Part shown: piece by piece, positions 1 through 6,862 of the stretch | How the letters are laid out: every line of letters starts with the position of its first letter | Numbering within the stretch: the first letter of the stretch is position 1 | Source of the DNA: Bacillota bacterium | Lineage (GTDB): Bacteria; Bacillota; Bacilli; Paenibacillales; NBRC-103111 | DNA length: 9,194 nt | Assembly: GCA_023393235.1 (NCBI GenBank) | Contig: JAEWMH010000135.1 | Location: forward strand, 1-9,194 | Direction of reading: 5' to 3' | Made by a program: the position numbers and the translations under genes | The notes under the pieces: model-generated | Told to the model about the DNA's origin: nothing | What the model saw: only the letters and a program-made list of their open reading frames with translations | Databases searched by the model: none

Positions 1-442
1 GGATGGGATGGATGGTCATCGTAGCCGTCTCCGCAATAATCGAGCAATCCGCCGATACGGCAATGGGGACACCGATGCTGTGCCCGCCTCCCAGCACCAG
101 CGTAACGGTGGGTTTGGACAGGGTGGCAATCATTTCGGCAATGGCCAGCCCCGCCTCCACATCCCCTCCGACAGTATTCAGAATAACCAGAATGCCTTCA
201 ATTTTAGCGTTCTGCTCCGCGGCTACCAATTGTGGAATCAGGTGCTCATATTTGGTGGCTTTGTTCTGGGGCGGCAATACAATATGCCCTTCAATCTGCC
301 CGATAATTGTCATCGTAAAAATATTCGTTTCCCCGTTGCTGGCAGGCTGGACCTGCCCCAGCTGGGTAATAGCTTCCACTGTTTTTTTCTCCTCCACCAG
401 CATCGGCTCCGCCGGAGTGGGCTGTTCCGCTTTGTTCGTCAT
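1..442 (-). CDS. tepA: TepA-like ClpP-family serine protease (3' part outside the window)
   Basis: This is the first 147 codons of a ClpP-fold protein of the TepA (translocation-enhancing protein) type, a cytosolic, ClpP-related protease-like protein implicated in protein export in B. subtilis. After a variable, acidic N-terminus of about 40 residues, the conserved core begins with an IIGQIEGH stretch and a PPQNKATKYEH stretch near residues 46-67. A TVGGDVEAGLAIAE segment follows near 90-103. GGGHSIG (118-124) supplies the nucleophile Ser122, and MTIHP (142-146) supplies His145, as in ClpP. The third catalytic residue lies beyond the edge. The ATG at 440-442 was chosen because an AGAGGGGA ribosome site lies just upstream and the TepA-like sequence follows in frame. 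The gene sits directly after RNase J, as in B. subtilis (rnjB-tepA), but is separated from it by a terminator. I see no convincing promoter of its own in 443-533. Confidence 0.9.
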   Translation of the reverse strand, partial: MTNKAEQPTPAEPMLVEEKKTVEAITQLGQVQPASNGETNIFTMTIIGQIEGHIVLPPQNKATKYEHLIPQLVAAEQNAKIEGILVILNTVGGDVEAGLAIAEMIATLSKPTVTLVLGGGHSIGVPIAVSADCSIIAETATMTIHPI

Positions 443-533
443 CCGCTTCGTCCCCTCTCACATACTTGCTAACATATCCCGTCATAGTATGGAGTGCGCC
501 CCTTCCTTTCATGCAGACATTCCCTCAAAATGC

Positions 534-563
534 AAAAAAGCCCCGGGGGTGCGAATCCCGGGG
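534..563 (-). terminator. Rho-independent terminator after RNase J
   Basis: A 7-bp all-GC stem (541-547 pairing with 557-563, CCCCGGG against CCCGGGG) closes a 9-nt loop. On the minus strand it is followed by CTTTTTT (534-540). It lies about 30 nt past the RNase J stop codon and should separate RNase J from tepA transcription, at least in part. The rest of the 443-594 gap holds only the tepA ribosome site. Confidence 0.88.
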
Positions 564-594
564 ATCTTTAAGCGACTTGGTGTGCGAGGGATGA

Positions 595-2271
595 CTATAC
601 CTCCATGATAATAGGGAGAATCATCGGCCTTCTTCTTGTTTGCTCGTATAAGAATCGTCCTAGTGCTTCCTTAACATTGGTTTTCAGGGAAGCCCATTCA
701 TTCACATTTTCGCTCATCAGCTTGGTAAGAGTATTGGATACAATTTTGTTGGCTTCCTCCAGAAGACCTTCGGATTCCCGCACATAAACAAAACCGCGGG
801 AGATAATATCCGGACCCGACATGATCTTCCCGTCCTGCTTGGACAGGGTAACCACCACAACGAGAATGCCGTCCTGGGACAGCAGCTTCCGGTCGCGGAG
901 TACAATATTGCCCACATCGCCTACGCCCAAACCGTCAATGAGAATATTACCGCAGGATACCTTGCCGGCCTTGCGGGCGGTGCCATTCTGGATTTCCAGT
1001 GTTTCACCGATATCGCAAATGAAAATATTCTCCTTCTCCACGCCTACATTCTCGGCCAGTTGGCCATGCATACGCAGCATCCGGTATTCACCGTGGATCG
1101 GCATAAAATATTTCGGTCTCATCAGGTTGAGCATCAGCTTCAGCTCTTCCTGGCTGCCATGTCCGGAGACGTGTACGCCGGATACGGAGCCCGGTCCGTA
1201 AATAACGTTAGCTCCCAGACGGAACAGATCATCCACAATACGTCCCACATATTTCTCGTTGCCGGGAATAGGGGTTGCGGAAATGATCACGGTATCACCG
1301 GGAAGGATGTCCACCTTGCGGTGGGTGTTACGCGCCATCCGGGTAAGCGCCGACATAGGCTCCCCTTGGCTTCCCGTGGACAGAATAACCACACGGTCGG
1401 CAGCCATCTTGTTGACTTCCTCCGGCTCGATGAGCATGCCGTCAGAAATCCGGAGATACCCCAGCTCCTGGGAAATGTTCACCACATTCACCATGCTGCG
1501 GCCGATAACCGTTACCTTCCGACCGGTAGCTTCCGCCGCATCGAACACCTGCTGAAGACGGTGGACATTGGAAGCAAAGGTGGCCACTACTACACGCTGG
1601 CGGGCTTTGCGGAACACCTCTTCCAGTTCCGTACCCACGTTGCGCTCGGAGCCTGTATAACCAGGGCGTTCGGCATTGGTGCTGTCCGACAGGAGCAGTG
1701 CCACTCCGCGATTGCCCAAGTCCGCCATCCGGTGCAAATCCGCATGCTGCTCGTTCACCGGGGTCTGGTCGAACTTGAAGTCGCCGGTATGCACAACCCG
1801 GCCCTCCGGCGTTTCGACGCAGATGCCCACGGAATCGGGAATACTGTGGTTGGTCCGGAAGAAGGTTGCCTTCAATCCGCCCAATTGAAGCTCCGTATCC
1901 GCATTGATGAGAATGCGCTTGGTTTCCCCGAGAAGCCCTGCTTCCTTCAGCTTCGCTTCCACCAGGCCCAATGTGAGCTTCGTGCCGTAAACCGGAACAT
2001 TCAGCTGTTTGAGTACATACGGCAGGCCGCCGATATGATCCTCATGGCCGTGCGTCAACAGAATGCCCCGTACCTTATCCTTGTTATCAATTAAATAACT
2101 GATGTCGGGAATGACAATATCGATGCCGAGCATGTCCTCCTCGGGAAATTTCAGACCCGAATCAATTACAACAATATCATTCGCATATTGCACTACATAC
2201 ATGTTCTTGCCGATCTCGCCCACGCCGCCTAGAGCGAAGACCAATAATCTGTCGTTATTCTTTTTTGACAA
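595..2271 (-). CDS. rnj: Ribonuclease J (558 aa)
   Basis: This is a metallo-beta-lactamase/beta-CASP ribonuclease, which works as a 5'-3' exonuclease and endonuclease in mRNA decay and rRNA maturation. The length fits RNase J (about 555 aa). The zinc-binding motif HGHEDH is intact (His74, His76, Asp78, His79). Further ligands appear as His142 (RTNHSIPDS), Asp164 (HTGDFKFD) and His393 (MPIHGEYRM). The beta-CASP region includes TFASNVHRLQQ (231-241), TGSQGEP (299-305) and HVSGHGSQEE (367-376). The C-terminus ends RRPMILPIIMEV, as in B. subtilis RNase J1. The start is a TTG at 2269-2271, with AAGGAGGT placed 7 nt upstream and no better candidate. By gene order it matches B. subtilis rnjB, but its catalytic motif is J1-like, so the symbol is left unspecific. 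It has its own promoter upstream and a terminator downstream. Confidence 0.96.
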   Translation of the reverse strand: MSKKNNDRLLVFALGGVGEIGKNMYVVQYANDIVVIDSGLKFPEEDMLGIDIVIPDISYLIDNKDKVRGILLTHGHEDHIGGLPYVLKQLNVPVYGTKLTLGLVEAKLKEAGLLGETKRILINADTELQLGGLKATFFRTNHSIPDSVGICVETPEGRVVHTGDFKFDQTPVNEQHADLHRMADLGNRGVALLLSDSTNAERPGYTGSERNVGTELEEVFRKARQRVVVATFASNVHRLQQVFDAAEATGRKVTVIGRSMVNVVNISQELGYLRISDGMLIEPEEVNKMAADRVVILSTGSQGEPMSALTRMARNTHRKVDILPGDTVIISATPIPGNEKYVGRIVDDLFRLGANVIYGPGSVSGVHVSGHGSQEELKLMLNLMRPKYFMPIHGEYRMLRMHGQLAENVGVEKENIFICDIGETLEIQNGTARKAGKVSCGNILIDGLGVGDVGNIVLRDRKLLSQDGILVVVVTLSKQDGKIMSGPDIISRGFVYVRESEGLLEEANKIVSNTLTKLMSENVNEWASLKTNVKEALGRFLYEQTRRRPMILPIIMEV

Positions 2272-2344
2272 GAGTATACCTCCTTGGATTAAATTGCGAC
2301 GATCTTATCAAGCATGTTAAGAACCGCACCAGTCACTTGACAAC

Positions 2345-2374
2345 ATTATACAGGAATGACCTGAGGAAATACAA
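2345..2374 (-). promoter_or_regulatory. Probable housekeeping (sigma-A) promoter of RNase J
   Basis: On the minus strand a perfect -10 hexamer TATAAT (2345-2350) stands 18 bp from a -35-like TTGTAT (2369-2374, 4 of 6 to TTGACA). Transcription would begin about 65 nt before the TTG start. A short dyad, AATGAC at 2355-2360 and GTCATT at 2381-2386 as read on the plus strand, brackets the -35 region. It may be an operator or simply chance. The match is by eye only. Confidence 0.65.
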
Positions 2375-2421
2375 GTTAAAGTCATTATTGCCTGTTTCCT
2401 TCAGCTTCATCCCCGGCATTT

Positions 2422-2979
2422 TTATTGAACATTAGCAATGATCACCGGTTTCTTGGCGTCCAGAATAATGGACACCATCCCCAATTTTTCGGGACTGTTG
2501 CGGGTGTCGAAACGGAAGGAGCGGCCGATTCTGCCGTCCTCCTCATTCCAGTAGGTGTAGTGAAAGTCGCCGGAGTCGTCGCAATACTCCAGCAGCTCCA
2601 CATGGAATCCCGCCTCCTCGAAAACCGACTGGAGCGTTCGGTAATCATACACAATTTTATGGGAATATGCCGGGTGGTCCGCCGGTCCCGGGCCGCCTAC
2701 CTGCACCATGTTTTGGTACCACTCATTACGGAAGTTGGCATCCGGCACCGCACAGCGGATATAACCCCCCGGCTTCAGGAAGTCAAAGCAGTTCCGGGCC
2801 GCTGCCTTCCCTTCCTCAAGCGTCATATGCTCCCAAACATGCTCTGCGAGAAGCGCATCAAGGTTTCCCTCCGTACTGTATTTCAGAAAATCCTCACACC
2901 GGAGCACATCCAGCTCCTCCTGCTGGGTAGAAACCCATCCGGCATATGAAGTCCGGCCTGCTCCCAATATCAGCTTCAC
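2422..2979 (-). CDS. Small predicted SAM-dependent methyltransferase (185 aa)
   Basis: This is a class I methyltransferase-like protein of unknown substrate. The N-terminal LGAG (5-8) resembles the glycine-rich SAM loop. AEHVWEH (45-51) and LKPGGYIRCAVPD (68-80) match motifs of the small predicted methyltransferases in which xxHVxEH and LKPGGxxRxxVPD recur. The second strand, where an acidic residue normally holds the SAM ribose, reads STQQEE, so the usual Asp position may be Gln19. At 185 aa with almost nothing before the SAM loop, it is a minimal single domain. The GTG at 2977-2979 was chosen because GGAGAAGGGGG precedes it by about 7 nt. A TTG at 3004-3006 lies inside the terminator T-run and has no ribosome site. 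The gene begins within 30 nt of the dapA terminator and shows no clear promoter, so it probably depends on readthrough. It is not part of the B. subtilis version of this locus. Confidence 0.8.
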   Translation of the reverse strand: MKLILGAGRTSYAGWVSTQQEELDVLRCEDFLKYSTEGNLDALLAEHVWEHMTLEEGKAAARNCFDFLKPGGYIRCAVPDANFRNEWYQNMVQVGGPGPADHPAYSHKIVYDYRTLQSVFEEAGFHVELLEYCDDSGDFHYTYWNEEDGRIGRSFRFDTRNSPEKLGMVSIILDAKKPVIIANVQ

Positions 2980-3004
2980 ATCATTTCCCCCTTCTCCTTC
3001 GATC

Positions 3005-3031
3005 AAAAAAAGACAGGGCCTCCGCCCTGTC
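3005..3031 (-). terminator. Rho-independent terminator after dapA
   Basis: A perfect 8-bp stem, GACAGGGC (3012-3019) with GCCCTGTC (3024-3031), closes a 4-nt loop. On the minus strand it is followed by seven T (3005-3011). It starts 11 nt past the dapA stop codon and closes the dap transcript. The ribosome site of the next gene begins directly after the T-run. Confidence 0.93.
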
Positions 3032-3042
3032 CTCCAATCCTC

Positions 3043-3933
3043 TTATAAATGGCTCAGCAATTCCTCGATAAATTGACCCTCCGCCTCGTTTACCGGCAGC
3101 ATCGGCAGACGCAAACCGCCAACCTGGATACCCTTCAGGTTCAAGGCATGCTTCACAGGGGCCGGGTTCGGGACCCGGTGAGGGCAGTTGAACATGCCGC
3201 GGAACAGCGGAAACAGCTCATGATGCAGCGTCCGGGCCTTCACCGGATCACCATCGGCATAAGCGTTGACCATACTGCGGATTTGACCTCCGACCACATG
3301 GCTGGCGACACTGACAACCCCGTGTGCACCCACGGAAAGATAAGGCAGCGTCAGGGAATCATCCCCGCAATAAATCTTCAAATGGGACGGTGCTTTGGCA
3401 ACAAGAGCTGTAATATGGTCCAGGTCTCCATGGGCTTCCTTGGAGGCCACAATATTCTCAAACTCATTCGCCAGCCGGATGGTGGTATCCACCTCCACGT
3501 CAATACCGCAGCGGGAAGGGATATTGTACATCATAATCGGCAGCTTGGTAGCTTTGGCGATCGCCTTGTAATGCTCATAAATCCCGGCCTGTGACGGCCG
3601 GTTATAGTAGGGGGCGACGATCAGCACGCCGTCGGCGCCTGCCGCCTCCGCTTCCAGCGTAAGCTGCACGCTGTGAAGGGTGTCATTGTTGCTGGCGCCG
3701 GCAATTACCTTAGCGCGTCCCTTAGCCAACCTGACCACACTCTCCACCATCCGCTTGCGCTCCTCATCCGTCAAGGTGGGAGACTCTCCTGTGGTGCCGC
3801 ATACAACCAAGGACTCACTCTTCTGCACGTCGATCAAATAATCCACCAGCGCCGGCAGCTGCTCCCAATTGACTTCCAGACGTTCGTCAAACGGGGTAAC
3901 CATTGCTGTAACAAGTCTGCCAAAATCGGTCAC
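3043..3933 (-). CDS. dapA: 4-hydroxy-tetrahydrodipicolinate synthase (dihydrodipicolinate synthase)
   Basis: This enzyme condenses aspartate semialdehyde with pyruvate to give 4-hydroxy-tetrahydrodipicolinate, the branch compound for diaminopimelate/lysine and, in sporulating cells, for dipicolinate. The 296-residue TIM-barrel protein has the family length. It shows the GTTGES pyruvate motif (46-51, Thr47 and Thr48), the catalytic tyrosine in MMYNIPSR (Tyr136), Arg141, and the Schiff-base lysine Lys165 in ASKEAHGD. The start is a GTG at 3931-3933 with GGGAGG about 9 nt upstream; translation from there begins MTDFGRLVTAMVTPF, typical of the family. It follows dapG after a 102-nt AT-rich gap and is closed by a strong terminator. 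In B. subtilis the same order, dapG-dapA, is found beside the dipicolinate synthase genes. Confidence 0.97.
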   Translation of the reverse strand: MTDFGRLVTAMVTPFDERLEVNWEQLPALVDYLIDVQKSESLVVCGTTGESPTLTDEERKRMVESVVRLAKGRAKVIAGASNNDTLHSVQLTLEAEAAGADGVLIVAPYYNRPSQAGIYEHYKAIAKATKLPIMMYNIPSRCGIDVEVDTTIRLANEFENIVASKEAHGDLDHITALVAKAPSHLKIYCGDDSLTLPYLSVGAHGVVSVASHVVGGQIRSMVNAYADGDPVKARTLHHELFPLFRGMFNCPHRVPNPAPVKHALNLKGIQVGGLRLPMLPVNEAEGQFIEELLSHL

Positions 3934-3961
3934 CGCCCAAAACCTCCCTGAACAATAATGA

Positions 3962-3976
3962 ATATCATAATGATAA
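3962..3976. promoter_or_regulatory. AT-rich palindrome upstream of dapA (possible operator)
   Basis: A perfect 13-bp palindrome, TATCATAATGATA (3963-3975), lies about 30 bp before the dapA start in an AT-rich gap. The minus-strand 15-mer centred on it matches the PerR box (TTATAATNATTATAA) at 11 of 14 positions, and the flanking hexamers resemble a Fur array loosely. No convincing -10/-35 pair was found around it. AT-rich palindromes of this size arise by chance, so an operator role is only a suggestion. Confidence 0.3.
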
Positions 3977-4035
3977 CAATTTATTTCTGTATTCGATTAA
4001 ATCCGACAAACCAAGATATTGCCGTCCAACCGCTC

Positions 4036-5250
4036 CTATTCGGCCAGAAATGCCTGATGGAGCGCTTTGACGGACTTCACCAGGTCCGTCCCCTGCACCA
4101 GCACCCAAATGGTGGCATTGGAGTCTGCTGACTGGAGGATGCTGACATCTTCGTCGGTTAAGGCCTCCACAATATGCGCCATAATCCCGGGAACCCCATG
4201 AATGCCCCCGCCGATAACGGAAACCTTGGCGCAGCCTGGGGTAAGTCTGGGCTCAAAACCCATATCCTGGAGCGCCGCCTCCGCACGTTTGCCCTCATGA
4301 TCGAAGACCGTGTACATCACACCGGATGGATTTACGTTGATGAAATCTACGCTGATCTGGCGTTCGGCCATGGCCTTAAATACCCGCACCTGCATATCGA
4401 AGCCCGCATCAGGGTTGGGCACCACAATCTGGGTAACGTTGGGCACATGCGCTATGCCGGTAACAAAACGGTCCCGCACTTCATTTCTTTCCTGCTTCAG
4501 GGCATCAAAGTTGGCTACCAGCGTGCCTTCGTCCTCCTCGAAGGTGGACCTGACGCGGATCGGAAGATTGGCCTGCATGGCCACCTCTACTGCCCGGGGA
4601 TGGATCACTTTCGCCCCGTTGTGGGCCATATTGACGATTTCGGAGAAGCTGACCTGGGACAGCAGACGGGCATTCTCCACCAATCTCGGGTCAGCGGTAA
4701 GAATGCCGCCTACATCCGTAAAAATATCGACAATTTCCGCCTTCAGTGCAACGCCCAGTGCCGTAGCGGAGGTGTCACTGCCGCCTCTGCCCAGAGTGGT
4801 GGAATCATCATTGGCCGTTTTGCCCTGAAAGCCGGTCACAATGGCAACCTTGCCCTGCTCCAGAACATCATGGATGCGGTTGGGGTGAATCGTCAGGATA
4901 TGCGCATTGCCGAAATCATCGCTGGTAAGAATGCCTGCCTGCCCGCCTGTAAGCACGGTGCTGGGAATGCCTTCAGCGTTCAGGCTGCTGCACAAGGTAG
5001 CAGCCGAGATCGTTTCGCCGCAGCACATCAGCAAATCCCGCTCCCTTGCGGGAAGACTGTCCCCATTCTGACGGACCAGCTCCAATAGTGTATCCGTGGC
5101 ATAAGGATCGCCCTTTCTGCCCATTGCCGAAACCACAACCACCAGCCGATAACCCAGTGACAATGCCTTGCGGATATGACGGATGACATGCTGACGCGCT
5201 TCGGGTGTGGATAATGACGTCCCCCCGAATTTCTGTACTAGGATCCGCAT
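4036..5250 (-). CDS. dapG: Aspartokinase I, DapG type (404 aa)
   Basis: Aspartokinase phosphorylates L-aspartate in the first step toward lysine, diaminopimelate, methionine and threonine. DapG is the diaminopimelate-responsive isozyme of Bacillus. The length of 404 aa equals that of B. subtilis DapG. The kinase domain opens with QKFGGTS (6-12) and carries GRGGSDTSA (154-162) and FTDVGGILTADPR (177-189). The C-terminal third holds two ACT regulatory repeats, roughly 270-335 and 342-404, including VSVIGGGIHGVPGI (343-356). The ATG at 5248-5250 follows a GGAGGGA ribosome site and gives the canonical MRILVQKFGGTS start. A longer in-frame opening from 5286 lacks a ribosome site and family similarity. 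The gene follows dpaB after 87 nt and precedes dapA. The asd gene found between dpaB and dapG in B. subtilis is missing here. No promoter was recognised. The leader can fold into alternative hairpins. Confidence 0.97.
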   Translation of the reverse strand: MRILVQKFGGTSLSTPEARQHVIRHIRKALSLGYRLVVVVSAMGRKGDPYATDTLLELVRQNGDSLPARERDLLMCCGETISAATLCSSLNAEGIPSTVLTGGQAGILTSDDFGNAHILTIHPNRIHDVLEQGKVAIVTGFQGKTANDDSTTLGRGGSDTSATALGVALKAEIVDIFTDVGGILTADPRLVENARLLSQVSFSEIVNMAHNGAKVIHPRAVEVAMQANLPIRVRSTFEEDEGTLVANFDALKQERNEVRDRFVTGIAHVPNVTQIVVPNPDAGFDMQVRVFKAMAERQISVDFINVNPSGVMYTVFDHEGKRAEAALQDMGFEPRLTPGCAKVSVIGGGIHGVPGIMAHIVEALTDEDVSILQSADSNATIWVLVQGTDLVKSVKALHQAFLAE

Positions 5251-5273
5251 CACTTCTCGTCCCTCCAGAGTTA

Positions 5274-5326
5274 GGCGTAACTTCAACCGGACTCAAGCGG
5301 CGCAAGGCCCCACCGTTACGCCGCTT
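5274..5326 (-). promoter_or_regulatory. dapG leader with two mutually exclusive hairpins
   Basis: In the minus-strand transcript between dpaB and dapG, AAGCGGCG (5319-5326) can pair with CGCCGCTT (5295-5302). Inner U-G and A-U pairs extend this to about 11 bp. The overlapping segment GGCGTAAC (5315-5322) can instead pair perfectly over 8 bp with GTTACGCC (5274-5281), which ends 3 nt before the start of CTCTGGAGGG, the dapG ribosome-site region. The two stems share 5315-5322, so they exclude each other. No T-run follows either stem, so neither is an intrinsic terminator. A switch acting on dapG translation or RNA processing is possible but unproven. It does not resemble a lysine riboswitch in size. 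Confidence 0.4.
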
Positions 5327-5337
5327 CGAAAAAAACC

Positions 5338-5934
5338 TCAATATTTGAACCGTTCGATCACCATAGGCTGAAGCTGTCTGCCTTCCAGCGCGGCCTCGCA
5401 GGTCTCCAGCAGCAGATCCATCCGGGCTACCAGAGAATTGGGCTTGGCGGTTGGAGCATCCTGCCCGTATGGTACAAAATAGACGTTCTTGGCCACCAGC
5501 AACTTGGCAATGTTGGCCGCATTCAGGCCCAGCCCGTCGTTGGTGGAAATAGCCAGCACAAGAGGACGCTGGTTTCTCATTTGAGCCTTAGCCGCCATCA
5601 GAACAGGACTCTCGGTCATGGCATTGGCCAATTTGGCTGTGGTGTTGCCGGTGCAGGGAGCAATCGCCAGCACGTCCAAGAGCTTCGAAGGTCCCAGCGG
5701 TTCTGCATCTACAATTGTAGAAATAATATCATTCCCGGTTATATCTTTCAACCCCTTTTGCCAATCTTCCGACTTCCCGAACCGTGTGTCCGTACTGAGC
5801 ACACTATAGGAAGCAATGGGGATGACATTGGCTCCGGCGTCCACAAAACGCTGAATTTGGGGCATGGTTTCCTCAATGGTGCAATGTGAGCCCGTCAGGG
5901 CAAAGCCTACTGTTTTCCCTTTCCAAAAACTCAT
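5338..5934 (-). CDS. dpaB: Dipicolinate synthase subunit B (SpoVFB)
   Basis: This is the flavoprotein-like subunit of dipicolinate synthase, which converts the DapA product to dipicolinic acid in the mother cell. Dipicolinate is then moved into the forespore, where it confers heat resistance. At 198 aa it matches B. subtilis SpoVFB (about 200 aa). Landmarks are FALTGSHCT (11-19), STDTRFG (47-53), AEPLGP (77-82), IAPCTGNTTAKLANAM (91-106), ESPVLMAAKA (108-117), ISTNDGLGLN (129-138) and YGQDAPTAKPNS (156-167). The ATG at 5932-5934 overlaps the dpaA stop by 4 bp (ATGA), and GGGAGGGA in the dpaA end serves as its ribosome site, so the two subunits should be translationally coupled. There is no terminator between dpaB and dapG, so some readthrough into dapG is plausible. 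Confidence 0.96.
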   Translation of the reverse strand: MSFWKGKTVGFALTGSHCTIEETMPQIQRFVDAGANVIPIASYSVLSTDTRFGKSEDWQKGLKDITGNDIISTIVDAEPLGPSKLLDVLAIAPCTGNTTAKLANAMTESPVLMAAKAQMRNQRPLVLAISTNDGLGLNAANIAKLLVAKNVYFVPYGQDAPTAKPNSLVARMDLLLETCEAALEGRQLQPMVIERFKY

Positions 5935-6830
5935 GGGGCATTCCCTCCCTTCACAATATCCTCCATCAGAATATCTGCAACCGTCTTGGCGATAATCTTC
6001 CCAGCCGTCTTCGGCGCCACAATCCCTGGAAGTCCCGGAGCCAGCATAGCCTTGACGCCGCGTTTTTCGGCAAACCGGAAGTCCGTGCCCCCCGGCCTGG
6101 AGGCCAGATCAATAATCAAGGCGCGATGGGGAATATGCGCAATCACCTGTGCGGTTACGATAGGTGCCGGAACCGTGTTGAACAGGAAATCCACATCCTG
6201 TACCTGGGCGATCAGATCCCGGGTATAAAAGGGCTGAAAGCCCATCTCCCAGGCTCTTGCATAATCCTCCGGCTTACGGACGCCGGCCTTAACATGGGCG
6301 CCCAGCCCCTTCAAGGTACGGGCCAGGGTCAGCCCCGTCCGTCCGATGCCCAGCACCATGCAGACAGAGCCGTGTATCGTAAAATCGGTATGCTGAATCG
6401 CCATCATAATGGCGCCTTCCGCTGTGGGAATAGAATTAAAAATCGCCACATCGTCCCTGTCGAACATTTCGACGAGACGGATTCCCTCCTCCTTGCACAG
6501 CTCCCGGAGATAACTTTTGGCCATGCCTGTGAAAATCTTCGCATGCTTAGGCAGCGCCGCCACCAGCTCACGGGTCAGCACCAGTTCCTCCGTGCCGAAG
6601 ACGGATTCCACCTTGCCTGCATCATCCGTGCCGACAGCCGGCAGAATGAGGACATCCGCCTTTTCCAGCACATCCGCCGTCAATTTAGCCCGGGCCGCTC
6701 CATTTATAGGCATCTGCAGATTATCGAAGCCGATTAATTGCACACCCGCATCAAGCTCCAGCAGCTTCTGGATCACCTCCAGCTGGCGGGCATCCCCGCC
6801 GATCAATACCACCTGCGTTTCGGTGAGCAC
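5931..6830 (-). CDS. dpaA: Dipicolinate synthase subunit A (SpoVFA)
   Basis: This is the NAD(P)-binding subunit that, with DpaB, oxidises 4-hydroxy-tetrahydrodipicolinate (or its dehydrated form) to dipicolinate during late sporulation. The N-terminal domain starts VVLIGGDARQLE (7-18). A second Rossmann fold holds GIGRTG (161-166). The conserved blocks DRDDVAIFNSIPTAEG (124-139), DLASRPGGTDF (241-251), APGLPGIVAPKTAG (264-277) match SpoVFA closely. The GTG at 6828-6830 gives 299 aa (B. subtilis about 297), a start MLTETQVVLIGGDARQLE like the family, and a GGAAAGGGG ribosome site 9 nt upstream. An in-frame TTG at 6857 would add nine residues, but has no ribosome site and coincides with the predicted transcription start. 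The gene is co-transcribed with dpaB. In B. subtilis this operon is read by sigma-K. Confidence 0.96.
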   Translation of the reverse strand: MLTETQVVLIGGDARQLEVIQKLLELDAGVQLIGFDNLQMPINGAARAKLTADVLEKADVLILPAVGTDDAGKVESVFGTEELVLTRELVAALPKHAKIFTGMAKSYLRELCKEEGIRLVEMFDRDDVAIFNSIPTAEGAIMMAIQHTDFTIHGSVCMVLGIGRTGLTLARTLKGLGAHVKAGVRKPEDYARAWEMGFQPFYTRDLIAQVQDVDFLFNTVPAPIVTAQVIAHIPHRALIIDLASRPGGTDFRFAEKRGVKAMLAPGLPGIVAPKTAGKIIAKTVADILMEDIVKGGNAP

Positions 6831-6862
6831 CCATACACACCCCTTTCCGTCCTTCAATATCT

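Noticed and set aside
291..512. Minus-strand 73-codon frame overlapping the start of tepA
   Set aside because: It is the wrong frame through the tepA N-terminus. The tepA frame carries the ClpP-like core and continues past the window edge.
1060..2094. Long open frame of 344 codons on the plus strand, antisense to RNase J
   Set aside because: It lies entirely within RNase J on the opposite strand, shows no family motif, is rich in His, Arg and Gln as expected for an antisense reading, and RNase J is unmistakable in the other frame.
3042..3047. TATAAG as a -10 box for the methyltransferase gene
   Set aside because: It overlaps the dapA stop codon, has no acceptable -35 at 16-18 bp, and a transcript from it would run straight into the terminator hairpin.
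4174..5088. Open frame of 304 codons on the plus strand, antisense to dapG
   Set aside because: It is an antisense shadow of dapG without recognisable motifs or a ribosome site, and similar shadows appear under every gene in this window.
5251..5337. Lysine riboswitch (L-box) ahead of dapG
   Set aside because: The leader is far too short for the five-helix L-box and shows none of its conserved loops.
4973..5341. Minus-strand 122-codon frame spanning the dpaB-dapG gap
   Set aside because: It overlaps dapG in another frame, has no ribosome site of note and shows no similarity to asd, which I had looked for here.
5886..6737. Open frame of 283 codons on the plus strand, antisense to dpaA
   Set aside because: The same kind of shadow; the composition is low-complexity and the minus-strand dpaA is fully conserved.
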